A stretch of DNA of 64,000 bases from Gnetum montanum (taxonomy: Eukaryota; Streptophyta; Gnetopsida; Gnetales; Gnetaceae): contig MNCI01008406.1 of assembly GCA_015680685.1 (NCBI GenBank), forward strand, positions 139,246-203,245, written 5' to 3'. Positions 33,890 through 45,419 of the stretch are shown piece after piece; position 1 is the first letter of the stretch, and each line of letters opens with the position of its first letter. The notes under the pieces are model-generated. The model worked only from the letters and a program-made list of their open reading frames with translations. It did no database searches and was not told where the DNA came from. The position numbers were made by a program, and so were the translations under genes.

Positions 33890-35140
33890 CACCACCTTTC
33901 AAGTGAGTGTGGCACTGGCAATTGGTAGAACACATGGGATGGATCGAACTACTGCCCAAGCTTGAAGGTGACCCTAAGCTCACCAGCAACTCCTTCTCAA
34001 ACTAGATTGGAGATGACATAACCTTTAAGGAGATGAAGATAACCCTCATGGAGCTAGTGTTGGCAACCTCCTTAGGGATCCTTGTGGAGGGGGGAACTAT
34101 CCTCCCAATTCTATAAAGCCTAGAACATGCCAAAGGATTTTTCTAATAGGTGATTCCAAAGATAATGAGTAGACATGTGCCTAAGTCTGCATTACCATAG
34201 ATTTGGCAAGAGGTGGTGGTGCTCATTGAGAGATTTTTGGTGCACTCAGGTAGTTTAGCTAAGCTACTAGACATTCATTTTGCGTTTTTGGGTTGAGTGC
34301 AGCATGGATTGCTAGTGAACCTACCCCAGTATTTCCTTGTAGAGCTACAATAGAAGTGTCTGAGTTGGCATTTTGGTCTTATCCTGATGTTGTGGAAGAT
34401 TGGGACGCTAGTGCCTCCACAAGTGCCAAGGTTAGAACCTACATTGGTTTACTACAGAAAACATACTTATTTTAAGGAGACAAGATTTGTGTTGGACTTG
34501 AGGGTGGAAAAAATGCCAAGGCTGAGGACTTGGCAGGAGGTGGTGTAGGAGATGGCTAGGTCATCAATGGATGAGGCATTGAAGGGGTTGGCATAGTAAG
34601 AGACTATTTCTCAAGCTCAACTCTAGGTGCAAATTCAAAGGACTATGGAAGAGGCTACCATGCGGGCCAAGCTAAAGGAGAGGACCATTTGGGAGGCTAG
34701 ATGGACCATACAAGAGGAGGATCTATAGCAAGCTGCAGCTTTGGTCATGTGGTAGCAAGCCAAATTGAGAGAGGAAATTTGTATGCTCAAGCAGATGCAG
34801 GAGGAATCAACTAGGGCTTTAGTTATAGATGAGACAGGCATACAAATCTAAGTGGAGTTGGAGCAAGAGGGGTTGTTGCAACTGGCGGTTGAACAAGAGC
34901 CCAGGAGGACGTAGGACAGGGGAGGTACTAATGCTATTCAGCTCCAACTATAGCTAGATAGTGCTATCATTACTAATGTGAATGCTTGGGTTGGTTGCAC
35001 AAGAGAACAGTGTAGGATGGACTAGGAAAGTGGTGGAGGATAGGCCACTCCTAAGAGACAAGGCCTAGTGGATGTTCAGGAATGAAGGAAGTGGGGTCCC
35101 TATGCCATTATTTGTGTGAGGCTATAGGATTTCAAAGGCA
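33890..35140 (+). pseudogene. Coding-like relic with coiled coil after LINE B RT
   Basis: Downstream of the zf-RVT region one frame stays coding-like. KLEGDPKLTS and FKEMKITLMELVLATS come first, then (after a frame change near 34290) a Glu/Gln/Lys/Ala-rich stretch from about 34500, with TMEEATMRAKLKERTIWEAR and AKLREEICMLKQMQEE. In that frame from 34500 to 35100 there are 12 stops: 9 TAG, 2 TAA and 1 TGA, mostly where Gln fits. It may be the end of the LINE protein or a captured coiled-coil gene. I cannot name it. Confidence 0.4.
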
Positions 35141-35390
35141 CTAATATAATAGAAGAATTTGATGGTTGGAGGTCTGGGGGTTTGGAGGCTATTTGACATA
35201 GGTCTCTAGAGAGTTTGAGGCCTTTATAACTATGTTATTAACTCATGGGGTGCTTCGGCATGTGTCATTCTAGACTTCTAAGTATTTTTGGGATGGGGTT
35301 GGATTCCTAGTGATTAGAGGTTGTTGGATTCTCTGTGTTTTTCCTAATTAATAAAGCCTGAACTTTTCTTAAGGAAAAAAAAGGAAATGA

Positions 35391-35600
35391 GAGTCTAAAG
35401 AAAAAGCCCAATGGTTTTAGTGATGTCTTTTCAATTTTTCATCTTTACAACTAAACACCTCATCCTCTAGAGTAGGAAAATGATATTCTTTTATTTAGAA
35501 GTACCCTCATGGGTTTTCACTTCTTACTAAAGGGTTCATTATAAAGAGAAAGAGAAAACTTTCTCTAAAGAAAAAAGAATACATCAATCAAAGATAATGA
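35391..35600 (+). repeat. Diverged duplication, copy 1
   Basis: Pairs with 36200-36425 in the same orientation, 809 bp apart. It starts directly after the LINE B tail. The copies are clearly alignable but diverged. Confidence 0.6.
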
Positions 35601-36199
35601 AGCTGAGAGTTTTCCAACCTTGAGCATCTAAAATGGTTAACCATCTACACTATCATGTAGCTTCTTTATACAGCTTTATTCATGTGTTTGAAAAAAATAT
35701 TTAGATGAGTTTTTTGTATTAATATATTTCACCTAGATGTTGAGTTTGCTTTCCCATGAGATTATCATAAGCATGATAAAAGCTTTCTTCCAAGATCCCT
35801 TTTCAAAATAAAATAAGCATTTAATTTTCTTTCCTTTTTTCTTCTTTTGCCACATAGCTTTTTCAACTATCTTTCAATCATCACATGTTTAGAGAAACCA
35901 TATAGATGAGATTTTTGCATCTAGAGGTTAAGTCAACTCCAAAATTGAAATGATAAAAGATTTTTGAGAAAATCCAATCTTGTACATGGTTGAACCTATA
36001 ATGCTTACTAGAAAAGAATGGGTTCCACTCAGGTTTTGTATTGTCTTGATAAAAGCTTCCTTGCAATTGGCTAAATAAGCTTCACCACACATGTAACTTC
36101 TCTGTGCAAGCTAAAAAAAGGGGGGAGGGAGGTGTCAAACTACAAAAAAATGAATAATAATATTTTAAAAAATTAGAGTACATCAAAGCATCAAAGAAC

Positions 36200-36425
36200 G
36201 AGTCTAAAGAAAAAGCCCAATGTTCTTGGGAATGTCTTTTTAGGTTTTCATCCTTACAACCAATCTTCAAAATCCTCCCCTCTGGGGTAGGAAAAGGATC
36301 AAGCCTTGCCCTTATTCAGAGCACAATCATTGGTTTCAAGTTCTTGCTAAATGGTTTTTTGTAAAGAGAAGGAGGAAACTATCTCTAAAGATAAAAGAAT
36401 ATATCAATCAGAAATAAAGAATGAA
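36200..36425 (+). repeat. Diverged duplication, copy 2
   Basis: Partner of 35391-35600. The two could be old LTRs or a local segmental duplication; no terminal motif decides. Confidence 0.6.
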
Positions 36426-37045
36426 AAGTAATAAAGTCTATAAGGTGCCCATCATTGACCCTACAAGCTAAAATGAGCTTATCATTACAATAGACTGAAG
36501 TTCTTCTCCAACTAGCTTCTCTAGAAAAAAAAAGAACTTGAACTTGTGACTACCATTGAAAGCTTTCTAAGGTTAAAACACACAACAAATATCTCTATAT
36601 CACCACCATATACACTTTATACATGAAAAAAGAAATTATAGATGAAAAGCCATGTGTAAATCAAAGAGGAAAACATTAATTTTTTCTTGGTCCATGTGAT
36701 CTTATGCTCTAATATCATAAAATCTTGTATACTTGAGCATTTGTCACAACATAAAACAAATTCTTAATCAATGTATTCAACTATGTATATCAAAATTTAA
36801 AAACCAAAAAGCTTATGAATACACTATTACAATACTACACCTCACCACAAGCTTGAATGTCATGTAAATCATATCCTCGCTAATTTATATGTTTTTAAAA
36901 TTTTGAAAAATATTTACTATGTTATGGCTTCACTTGTTAGAATTAGATATGAGTTCCTCTCATTTTTAAAACCCGTTATCAATACCCTTAGATTTATTTT
37001 TTCATTCATAAATATTTAGACTTATTGTTTAGATAGATATTATTA

Positions 37046-37440
37046 TCAATAGAAAATCAATTAATTTCTTCACCATCCTAATTCAAGATCCCCATTTCTT
37101 TTTCTGCTAGACATCTTGAACATGTTAGACCAAGCCTTTGTACAGGTTTCATAGAAATACATTAAAAACTTTCATTGCAAATATCACATGATTGAGGACA
37201 TTGAAATTAGCAACCTCACTCGAAAATCTTGTAATTGCATACATGATTTGTGCATTAGACTTATGAAGATTTGGATAAGATACCTAATTGTTCATTCCTT
37301 CAAAAGGTATTTTTTGATTCATTGTATTTGAAATATTATGTTGTTGATGTTATATTCGTGATCTTGGTTGATTTCTGATCAAGTCTTGCAACTAAATCTA
37401 AGATCTATGCCACCTTTGCTTGTCTTCTTCATTGCCTAAA
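37046..37440 (-). pseudogene. Helitron N-terminal fragment, second copy
   Basis: 37046-37235 is nearly the same as 49155-49345, in the same orientation. Both encode broken minus-strand sequence with CDICNESF and a Lys/Arg-rich part that precede the Helitron DUF6570-like block. The homology stops at ATATTATTATCAA on one side and GAAAAT on the other. It is a separate Helitron fragment rather than part of the copy interrupted by element 3. Confidence 0.5.
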
Positions 37441-38099
37441 ATGCTATTGTCTTTCATGACCTTGTGCATGTTCTTATTTTCATTACAAATTTGCATTTCC
37501 TACTAGAACATACAAAAAAAAAAGAAAAACAAATTTGGCCGAGAGTGAGAACATACAAAAACTGCTACAAATTAAAAAAAAAAACTCATCGTTACGAAAT
37601 ATTTGATACACAAATCTTATTCTTCATCCAGAATTCATGCAAATTTTAATCCTTTAATCTTGTTCTTCATCCAAAAGTCATAAAATTATTTACTTAAATA
37701 ATTTATTACTTATTAACGAATAGGATTTTCCTAGCCAAATTATAGGTATATATTATAAATATATAACTAAGCTACTGATCAGCAGTTGTCTCTTATAGTG
37801 ATGATTTAAACATAACAAATAAAAAGAATTTTATCTATAGTTATACTTCATTCAAATCCAATTTTTGGAAGAAAGTTTTTAAGTTATAGATTTTTTTCTA
37901 AAGTTTTAAAAATATCATTAAAGTGTAAATCAAAAATGAAGTAGCTTATAAGACCATAGAATCCATTATTAAATGATTAAGAACATGTTACAATGCACCA
38001 TGAATGATCAATGTTCAAACTTGCAGAATCAAAAAAATGCATAATGGAAAATGTTCAAACATCCACAATAGTAAAATTACATCATCAGAAAAATAGTAA

Positions 38100-38981
38100 A
38101 ATCATTCTTCGTTAGATTTAATGCACTGCTCTTCATCCAATATACTTTGAAGGAAGGTGAGAAGCCTTGGATATTTTGATGAATCTTTCTTTGGAAATCT
38201 CATCAGATTATCAACAAAATTATCTAATGGTATATTTTGTAGTCCATGTAATTCTTAGATTGTTAATGCTGCTTCTGTAATATTTTCTTTTTTTTTTTGA
38301 AGAATACCGACGTTGATTTCAATGCATGATGTCTTGCTATCATGCTATAAATCTGATACCTAAAAATAAAATCAATACATAATTAGTTCATAGATTTTTT
38401 AAAAACATTAATGGTATATAGAAATTTAAACAAAATTCATGTTTGATACCTGAATCTTTTATGACATCCAAATCATCCATCCTTATATCAAATTAGATGT
38501 TTAGCATATTCATGAAACATGACATCCTAGGATATTCTTGTAAGGAAGCCACATTTTCCACGTGTAAACAACATTGGAAATGACATTGGAAGCATTCCAA
38601 TTGTGTTGAACTCATTAATGGGTGACTCTAAAAGTGTTGACCATTGTGCATAATCTAAACTCTCAACATTTAGATTATCTAACCAATCTCTTATGAAATC
38701 AAGTTCTTTTCCTAGAATAACTGGGTCTGATGCTACAAATGATGTGTGTTAAATAACATTTTCCTCCCTTAAATCAACCAAAGGACCATCAAACTGCAAT
38801 ACCATCTTGCCATCCTCCTTAGATAATGTAATGTAATGAATCCTTTTAAAGACATTAACATCTCCTATATCACCAACATCATCCAAAGCATGCTCATCTA
38901 TTTCTATATCCTGATAGAATGGATCATTTTGTTTCTTGTACAATAAGGCAGCATACACATGCTTTTTATTTACAACAAAGG
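38100..38981 (-). pseudogene. Helitron Rep/Hel protein relic, downstream part
   Basis: On the minus strand, after the element 3 insertion point, KKHVYAALLYKKQNDPFYQDIEID is followed by PINEFNTIGMLPMSFPMLF and YKDGWFGCHKRFRY. These match the 'Helitron helicase-like N-terminal' region of plant Helitrons in order and wording. A possible GT...AG intron lies after RFRY (about 38385-38460, minus strand). A run of T at about 38289-38298 breaks the frame before ALTI(stop)ELHGLQNIPLDNFVDNLMRF. The protein would nick and unwind DNA in rolling-circle transposition. No helicase motifs survive here. Confidence 0.75.
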
Positions 38982-39961
38982 TAATGAGCGGCGAGGTACC
39001 CCTATGCTCAACCATATGTATACGAGCGTTTCACATACGATCCAGTCGAATTCCAAGGACTAAGTGCTTATGCACCCTTGTGGAACAAGGATGGGTTGGT
39101 TGATCATTGTCTTCCTAAGCTTGCCTGTATGTCACAATTGTATAATTAAGTAAGCTTGAGGCATATGATTTTATATCTTTTATGTTTTTATGTCCTATGC
39201 TAATAAGGGAGAAGAGAGATAACTAAGTGACTAATTTATCTTATCTACTCATTAACTAAGTTCTAACTAATCCTAACACTAGCATCTGTTCTCACTTCCC
39301 TTCACATCCTGAACCAATGCAACACTACTGGGATTACCAAACACTAATCATTACTGGGTTACCAAGTGTTACACGCATGCTCAAAGTGATCATACTGAGT
39401 ATAATTTAACAATTTTTTTAATTGATCAAAATGAGTTGCTACACTAATAACATAAATGTAAGGTGCATAAAATAAAATAAAATAAATGCATAAGAAAATA
39501 AAATAAAATAAATGCATAATAAAAAAAATCTCAAGTGCTGCAAGGATGAATTAAAAAGCTTGTCTTTATTGTCTTATACAAGATGTGCTTAGGTACATAA
39601 TGCTTGAATAAAGATTCGTCCACACTTTGACCTCCTGCTGGGAGCACTTGGAAAATACTCTAACTTTCAAACAGACAACAAGAGTTTCACTACTTGACTG
39701 CTAAAAGACTTCCTTTCCAATTGTGCACTTGGGCACTGTATTTATAGGCTTGGAAGCAACTACTCTAATAATTAGAGTAACTTCTCTAATAATTAGAATA
39801 AATCGCTAAAGTAACCACTCTAATAATTAGAATAAACAGCCAAAGTAACTGCTCTAATAAGTAGAATAAACCACTAGAGTAACTACTCTAATAATTAGAA
39901 TAAACCACTAGAGTAACTACTCTAATAATTAGAATAATTGCTAAAGTAACCACTCTCATCA
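38982..39961 (-). repeat. Element 3 3' LTR
   Basis: The LTR is 980 bp with a TATA box on the minus strand at 39739-39746. U3 contains six CTCTAATAATTAGAATA-type cores about 34 bp apart (39758-39958). Its last bases are CATTA instead of CATCA. A duplicated AAATAAAATAAATGCATAA block lies at about 39466-39520. Confidence 0.9.
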
Positions 39962-39985
39962 TACCCCCACGACTAAATGAAAACT
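39962..39985 (-). other. Polypurine tract of element 3
   Basis: On the minus strand it reads TTTAGTCGTGGGGGTA directly before the 3' LTR. Confidence 0.75.
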
Positions 39986-41880
39986 CATCCTCGAGTTCCT
40001 TATAAAATATTGGGAAAGTATGAGATTATTGACTAATTGACAATTGACGGTGGAATGGGATGACAAACTCAACATGCCCAGTGAATGGATCAATAATAAT
40101 ATTACAACATTAGTGTTCATAACCATTGTGGTGAACACTCGTACATAAATGACATCCAAGCCTTTATTTAATAGCTTGAAGAGAAAAATAGAGAGAAAGA
40201 GAGAGAAGATGGAGCATGTTGCCACCAATGTTAAGATTGCGCCTTCTGTTGTTTATCCATAGCCATGCCACCAAACTTGCTCCTTTCATAAATGCTCCAA
40301 TTCTGGTCCATCCTGAGTGCTTCCTCCAAGCCTAGTCCATTGTTTGTATGATCACCATCTGCACACACAACATAGTCAAAAATAAGCAAGGATAGATAAT
40401 CCACAATGTAGTTGATACCTTGCCTCAATATGAAGCACATTGGCTGAGTTGTGGTTATGGCAGAAACTAGTTCAAAGATTTATCACTGGCAACTACCCAA
40501 GGTGTAGCAGTTAGGCAATTAGTAAAATGGAAAAAATTAAAAAATTTGTGCCAGGGCCCCCACGACTAAGAGTGAATCTCCGGTAGCTATAAGATGGAAA
40601 AACATGAGGAACAAGAAAGATGAAAAATATCAACGGCAACACCAATAAAATGGATGTCATGGATGGGGATGAAATAAGAAATGATTGATTACAGGAAATG
40701 TTTAAGGGAAAGAAGTTAATAATTGCACCAAAAAGAAATGCCAATGGGTCCTTCCCAAAGCAGGCTCATGCCCTTTATGCCTTGACAAACCCATCAACCA
40801 AAGAGTCTGTAGGCTCTAGGAATGTCATTTGGAAGCAAGAGTTAAAAACTTACCCACAAGAATTCACCAAATAAAAACAATGCATCAACCTAGAATAGAC
40901 TAATGCTAAAACCAACAATGAGGTGGAAATGGAAAGAAAGATGGAGAGGAGAGAATGGAATGGAATCCCAAGAACAAGGTTGTGTAAAGCCCCTTGTGTA
41001 TTTCATGGTTAAGATAACTGAGTAGAACTCATCCCAAATCCAAACTCAAATCAATCACATTCAGTGACCTCACATTAATACACTTGGCCAATCCATCCTC
41101 TTGAGGCAACAATAATGTTTCCACAAAGAGTGACCACCATCCCAAGGAGAGTGAGATGGAGAAGCAGGAAGTGAGAAAGAGCCTTAGTTAGAGGGAACCT
41201 TCAGGCATGGGTAACATGTCTTTCCAATGTCATAACCAGTGCTTACATTCCATATTGCTTTATCATGTCTAAGGGGTTTTCTTTGAATTTTCACCTTTTT
41301 CTCTTTTTCTCTCTCCCTCTCTCTCTTTTTTTTTTTTNNNNNNNNNNNNNNNNNNNNNNNNNNNNNNNNNNNNNNNNNNNNNNNNNNNNNNNNNNNNNNN
41401 NNNNNNNNNNNNNNNNNNNNNNNNNNNNNNNNNNNNNNNNNNNNNNNNNNNNNNNNNNNNNNNNNNNNNNNNNNNNNNNNNNNNNNNNNNNNNNNNNNNN
41501 NNNNNNNNNNNNNNNNNNNNNNNNNNNNNNNNNNNNNNNNNNNNNNNNNNNNNNNNNNNNNNNNNNNNNNNNNNNNNNNNNNNNNNNNNNNNNNNNNNNN
41601 NNNNNNNNNNNNNNNNNNNNNNNNNNNNNNNNNNNNNNNNNNNNNNNNNNNNNNNNNNNNNNNNNNNNNNNNNNNNNNNNNNNNNNNNNNNNNNNNNNNN
41701 NNNNTGAGTTGGAAGGAGGAGATATGAAATAGTGAGCAAGGTTGTCCATCAACAGAGGTAGCATGTGTACTGGCTATCCTAGGCTCATGGAAAGGTTTGG
41801 TTTATTGTACGTTGATCAACAGTTTCTTGTTTGGGCTCTCAGGTTTGTATATTATCATGGCCCCTGAAGGAAAAGTTGCA
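39986..41880 (-). other. Element 3 noncoding 3' interior
   Basis: No ORF matching the extra ORF of elements 2b and 4 is visible. The block 40200-40385 matches 10715-10890 of element 1, including GTTGTGTGTGCAGATGGTGATC. A polypyrimidine tract runs into the gap at 41338. Confidence 0.55.
41338..41704. other. Assembly gap (367 N)
   Basis: Unresolved bases right after a CT/T-rich tract. Predicted frames spanning it are artefacts. Confidence 0.99.
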
Positions 41881-42880
41881 TAAATAATATAAGGTCCTTC
41901 CCACAATGTTTGAAATTTAGTACATTATGGCACATGTGTGGGATTCCAGTAGAGAACCTTATCTCCTGGTTGATATTTAACTTTCCTAATCCTTAGGTCA
42001 TGACGTTGTTTATTGAATGCTTTGTGCAACTCGTTAGATGACAAGGTAGCTAGTCAGTTTTCTTCTAGTAAGTTAAGGGTTACTAACCATTGTTTCTGTG
42101 CTAAATCAAGGTCAAGGTTGAGGTCACATGCCATGGATAGTGTACGGAGCTCAGTTTGAATAGGAAGCGTTGGTAATTTACTGTACACTAACTCATAGGG
42201 AGAGTAGCCTGTAGGGAGTTTCCATGTGGAGTGGTATGCCCAAAGAGCATCATTCAGTTTAGTGCTCCAGTCTCATCTAAACTTGCTAATGGTTCTTGTC
42301 GATATCTTTGTAATCTCCCTATTAGTGACTTCTACTTGACCATTCGCTTGGGGATGGTATGGTGTAGTCAATTTATGCTCAACCCCTAAGCGTTGCATTA
42401 ATTTCTAAAAAGTTGCACCTGTGAAGTATGTACCATTGTCTAAAATAAATGCACAACCAATTTATGATTTGTTGTTGAACAAATCATGCAACTATAGATG
42501 ATGTACAATATTTAACAGTAGCTACTTTAGCCCATTTTGTTAGGTAATCAACAGCAACAATAATATAAGCTTTTCCATTGGAAATTGGTGTAATTAGCCA
42601 CATAAAATCAATTCGCAAATGTTGAAGAGTTCTAATGGTTGAATTCATTGTTGTGGACCCTCCATTCTAGCAGTCATTCCCCCATCACATTGACAACGCT
42701 CACAAGATTGGATGAAATGATGGGTATCTTGAAATAATGTAGGCCAATAATATCTTGCAAGTAGGATCTTGATGGTCGTTCGTCTCCTAGCATAATGACC
42801 CCCATAAGGAACCTCATGAGCATCTTGGAGAACTCGTAATTGATCTATATTGAGAACAAATCATCAAACCAAGCCATCAA
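41880..42880 (-). pseudogene. Integrase of element 3, broken
   Basis: The zinc-binding region reads VPYGGHYARRRTTIKILL, YYWPTLFQDTHHFI, SCERCQ (42690-42830), an HHCC finger in Athila wording. The catalytic core keeps D in IDFM (about 42601-42614), D in LDNGTYF (about 42430-42452) and E in NGQVEVTNRE (about 42312-42345), but in different frames and with stops. A C-terminal QRHDLRIRKVKYQPGDKVLYW (about 41945-42010) follows. It would insert the cDNA in the genome; all three catalytic acids can still be read. Confidence 0.82.
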
Positions 42881-42941
42881 GACACACTTTGTAAAGTTTC
42901 CCATTGATCTCCATAAAGTACTTGGCTTGGTGAAGAAACTG

Positions 42942-43560
42942 TTATTTCTTCTTAAGGTTTAACTCTTGTGGTGTTTGTTGGGTGAGGAGATAGGTAAGAA
43001 TGATACTATACCAATTTTTCTCCATGGGTGATTGATTATTCACTACGCCAGCAAAGAGGAATTCATCAAGTAAATGATCAAAAATTGGATATTCATCCTC
43101 TTTGTTGTTCCATCGCAACTGAGATAAAATATTAGCAACTACATTCTCAGTGCTCGTGTGATCGATCATCATTAAATTGAACTCTTGTAAGATTACAAGC
43201 CATTGTATGATACAAGGGCTTACCATTGGCTTATTCATGAGGAACCAGATTGCACTATGATTTGTATGTATATATACTTTATATTCCAATACATAGTGTC
43301 TAAACTTTTCTAGTGCAAACATACAACCATTAATTCTTTCTTTGTGGTAGTGTAGTTAAGTTGTGCACTAGTGATACTTCTACTTGCATAGTGGATGTAA
43401 TAAGGATGCTTCTGGTCATCTAATTATGTTAGAAAGCTCCTAAAGCATAATTGGATGCATTAGTCATAATATGGAATGGTTTGGACCAGTTAGGAGCTTG
43501 TAGAATGGGTGTTTCTACTAGCTTCTATTTCAAAGTTTAGAAAGCTAATTCGCATTCCCT
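42942..43560 (-). pseudogene. RNase H of element 3, broken
   Basis: Parts read WSKPFHIMTNASNYALGAFL, MFALEKFRHYVLEYKVYIHTN and HSAIWFLMNKP. Relative to the usual 'DASDYA' and 'TDHAA' motifs, catalytic Asp is replaced by Asn (TNASN and TNHSA), and the final 'ADxLSR' is ANILSQ. A stop and a frame change separate the two halves. It would have removed the RNA template strand. Confidence 0.8.
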
Positions 43561-44345
43561 GGTCCACTCGAAAGGTATATCCTATTTTGTTAATTCTACC
43601 AATGGTTTGGAGACCTTTGAAAAGTTCTCAATAAATCTCCTATAGTAGCCAGTATGTCCAAGGAATGACCAAATATCTTTGATAGTTTCTGGTTGATAGG
43701 TAATTCCTTGGATAATTTTGATTTTCTCAGGGTCTACCTCTATCCCTATGTGTGAGATTTTGTGCCCTAGTACTACACCTTCTTGGACCATCAAATGACT
43801 TTTCTACCAATTGAGCCTCAAATTGGTTTCTAAACATCTTTTTAACACTTGCTCTAATTGGTCTAAGGCTTGATCAAAGTTTACTCCATAAGTAGAAAAT
43901 TTATCCATAAATACCTCCATGCCATTCCCTATCTATTGTTGGAATATGCTTAGAACTAGTCATTGAAATGTTGCAGGGGAATTGCACAAGTTAAACGATA
44001 TCTGTTTGTATGCAAACATTCCCCAAGGACTGGTGAACGTAGTCTTGGCTTGGTATTCTGGGGCTATTTGTATTTGGTTATATCTGCTATATCCATCCAG
44101 AAAACTGTAATAGTAATGCCTTGTGATGATGTCTAAGACTTGGTTGACAAATGGTAATGGAAAGTGATGTTTGAATGTTTTCATATTTAGTAGCTTGAAA
44201 TCTATGCACATCCTCCATTTGCCTCCATTTTAGGCACAATAAATAAGGGGCTAAGCCATTCACTATTAGCAATGGGGTATATGAACCTAGCCTTGAGAAG
44301 CTGTTTGATTTCTTCCTTAACTACTTGCTTTAGCTTATGGTTCAA
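43561..44345 (-). pseudogene. Reverse transcriptase of element 3, broken
   Basis: The domain contains PLFIVPKMEANGG, MCIDFKLLNMKTFKHHFPLP, YYSFLDGYSRYNQIQI, TTFTSPWGMFAYKQISFNLCNSPATFQ, and GHKISHIGIEVDPEKI...SFLGHTGYYRRFI. It is a typical Ty3/gypsy RT in motif order and close to Athila wording. The active site FMDD is FMDK (43898-43915). Several stops and a frame change near 44215 occur. It would copy the element RNA from the tRNA-Asp primer. Confidence 0.88.
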
Positions 44346-44834
44346 TCACCTTTGTAGTTATCTTTGAGGCTTCATGGAGGGATTAGTGTAAATTCTATGT
44401 TGGCATATCCTAGGATCTATTCCAGTTAATTCGGGATATGACCAAGTGAATGCTTCCCATCATTTATTTATTACTTTCAATAGTTCTTGTTTTTGTTGAG
44501 GAGCAAGCTTAGCATTGATAATTACTGATTTTCTATTTTTAAGGAACGTGTATTTCATACCGGTGGGCAATGGTTTCAGCTTGAGGGGCTCCTGCTTAAA
44601 TTTCTCAAGGATTTCCAACTTCCCTTAGTTGATATTTTCAAGGTTAAGACTTGGAAGTTGACGATGGACTTGCTATAATGTGTCTATGCTATCGATGTAA
44701 GCACAAGTCAAACCTTCAGTTGGTTCCTTGCATATGAGTAAACTGCTTTCTTGATTAGCTATTAGCCACTAGGTGTCTTCCTATCGTGTGGCTATTACAT
44801 ACACACATCTTTGTATGTTAATCACTTGTGCATA

Positions 44835-45419
44835 CTAATTACATGTAGGGAATGCTAAAATTTGCACAAACCATGACCTCTGCACGCAATTACACCCTGT
44901 GTCATTATATGCGATGCACAAAACTTTCCTATTCTCAATCTTTCCAAATGTATTTTCCTTTAATATTTCTAGAGAAAGATCATGGATTCCTAGGCATGTG
45001 TCGATGGTGCTTAGCCATGCTCTTCCCATTATGATTGGGAAGTCTCCCTTACCATTGTTCACCTGAATCACTAGGAAGTCAGTTGGGTACGACCATCCAC
45101 AAATAGTGGTAACAATGTCTTCCATTAGTTCCAATGGAATAGTGATGGATTGGTCAACCAACTCTAAATGGATGTTGCTCATTTTCAATGGAGGCAGGTC
45201 CCAAGCCTTGTACATTTCTTGAGAAATCAAGTTAACACCACAATCTAAATCCAAAAATGCCTTGCACAGTGCATTTCTAGTGATGTGTAAGTATATTAGA
45301 GGACTTTCAAAATCAGAGAATTTCCTAGGAAGATGGCTAGCTTTGATCCAATCGGTGATGGCATGTGTCAGCATGACCATATGCATTGAGTGTGGTGATT
45401 GCGTTGAAGGGGGCTCCAT
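44835..45419 (-). pseudogene. Aspartic protease domain of element 3
   Basis: Open for 194 codons. It reads HLPRKFSDFESPLIYL, then AFLDLDCGVNLISQEMYKAW, then FPIIMGRAWLSTIDTCLGI. The catalytic D-S/L-G is D-L-D, a G to D change. It is otherwise the longest open frame of the element and aligns end to end with the proteases of elements 1 and 2a. Confidence 0.82.

Larger units (their letters stand above)
31972..35383 (+). mobile_element. LINE B: L1-type non-LTR retrotransposon relic
   Basis: The 5'-truncated element starts within the RT domain and runs on the plus strand to AATAAAGCCTGAAC and an A-rich tail (about 35371-35383). No target duplication was defined. Confidence 0.78.
35384..37045. other. 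Unassigned AT-rich region with internal duplication
   Basis: No supported gene. Two diverged copies of a roughly 210-225 bp block start AGTCTAAAGAAAAAGCCCAA, at 35392 and 36201; both include GAGTAGGAAAA or GGGTAGGAAAAGGAT and a CTCTAAAGA(A/T)AAAAGAATA end. Confidence 0.5.

Noticed and set aside
39466-39520. AAATAAAATAAATGCATAA duplicates as a CRISPR-like array
   Set aside because: Two short units within an LTR of a plant retrotransposon, with no spacers.
41265-41764. Three open frames of about 155 codons on both strands
   Set aside because: They are almost wholly made of unresolved bases in the gap 41338-41704.
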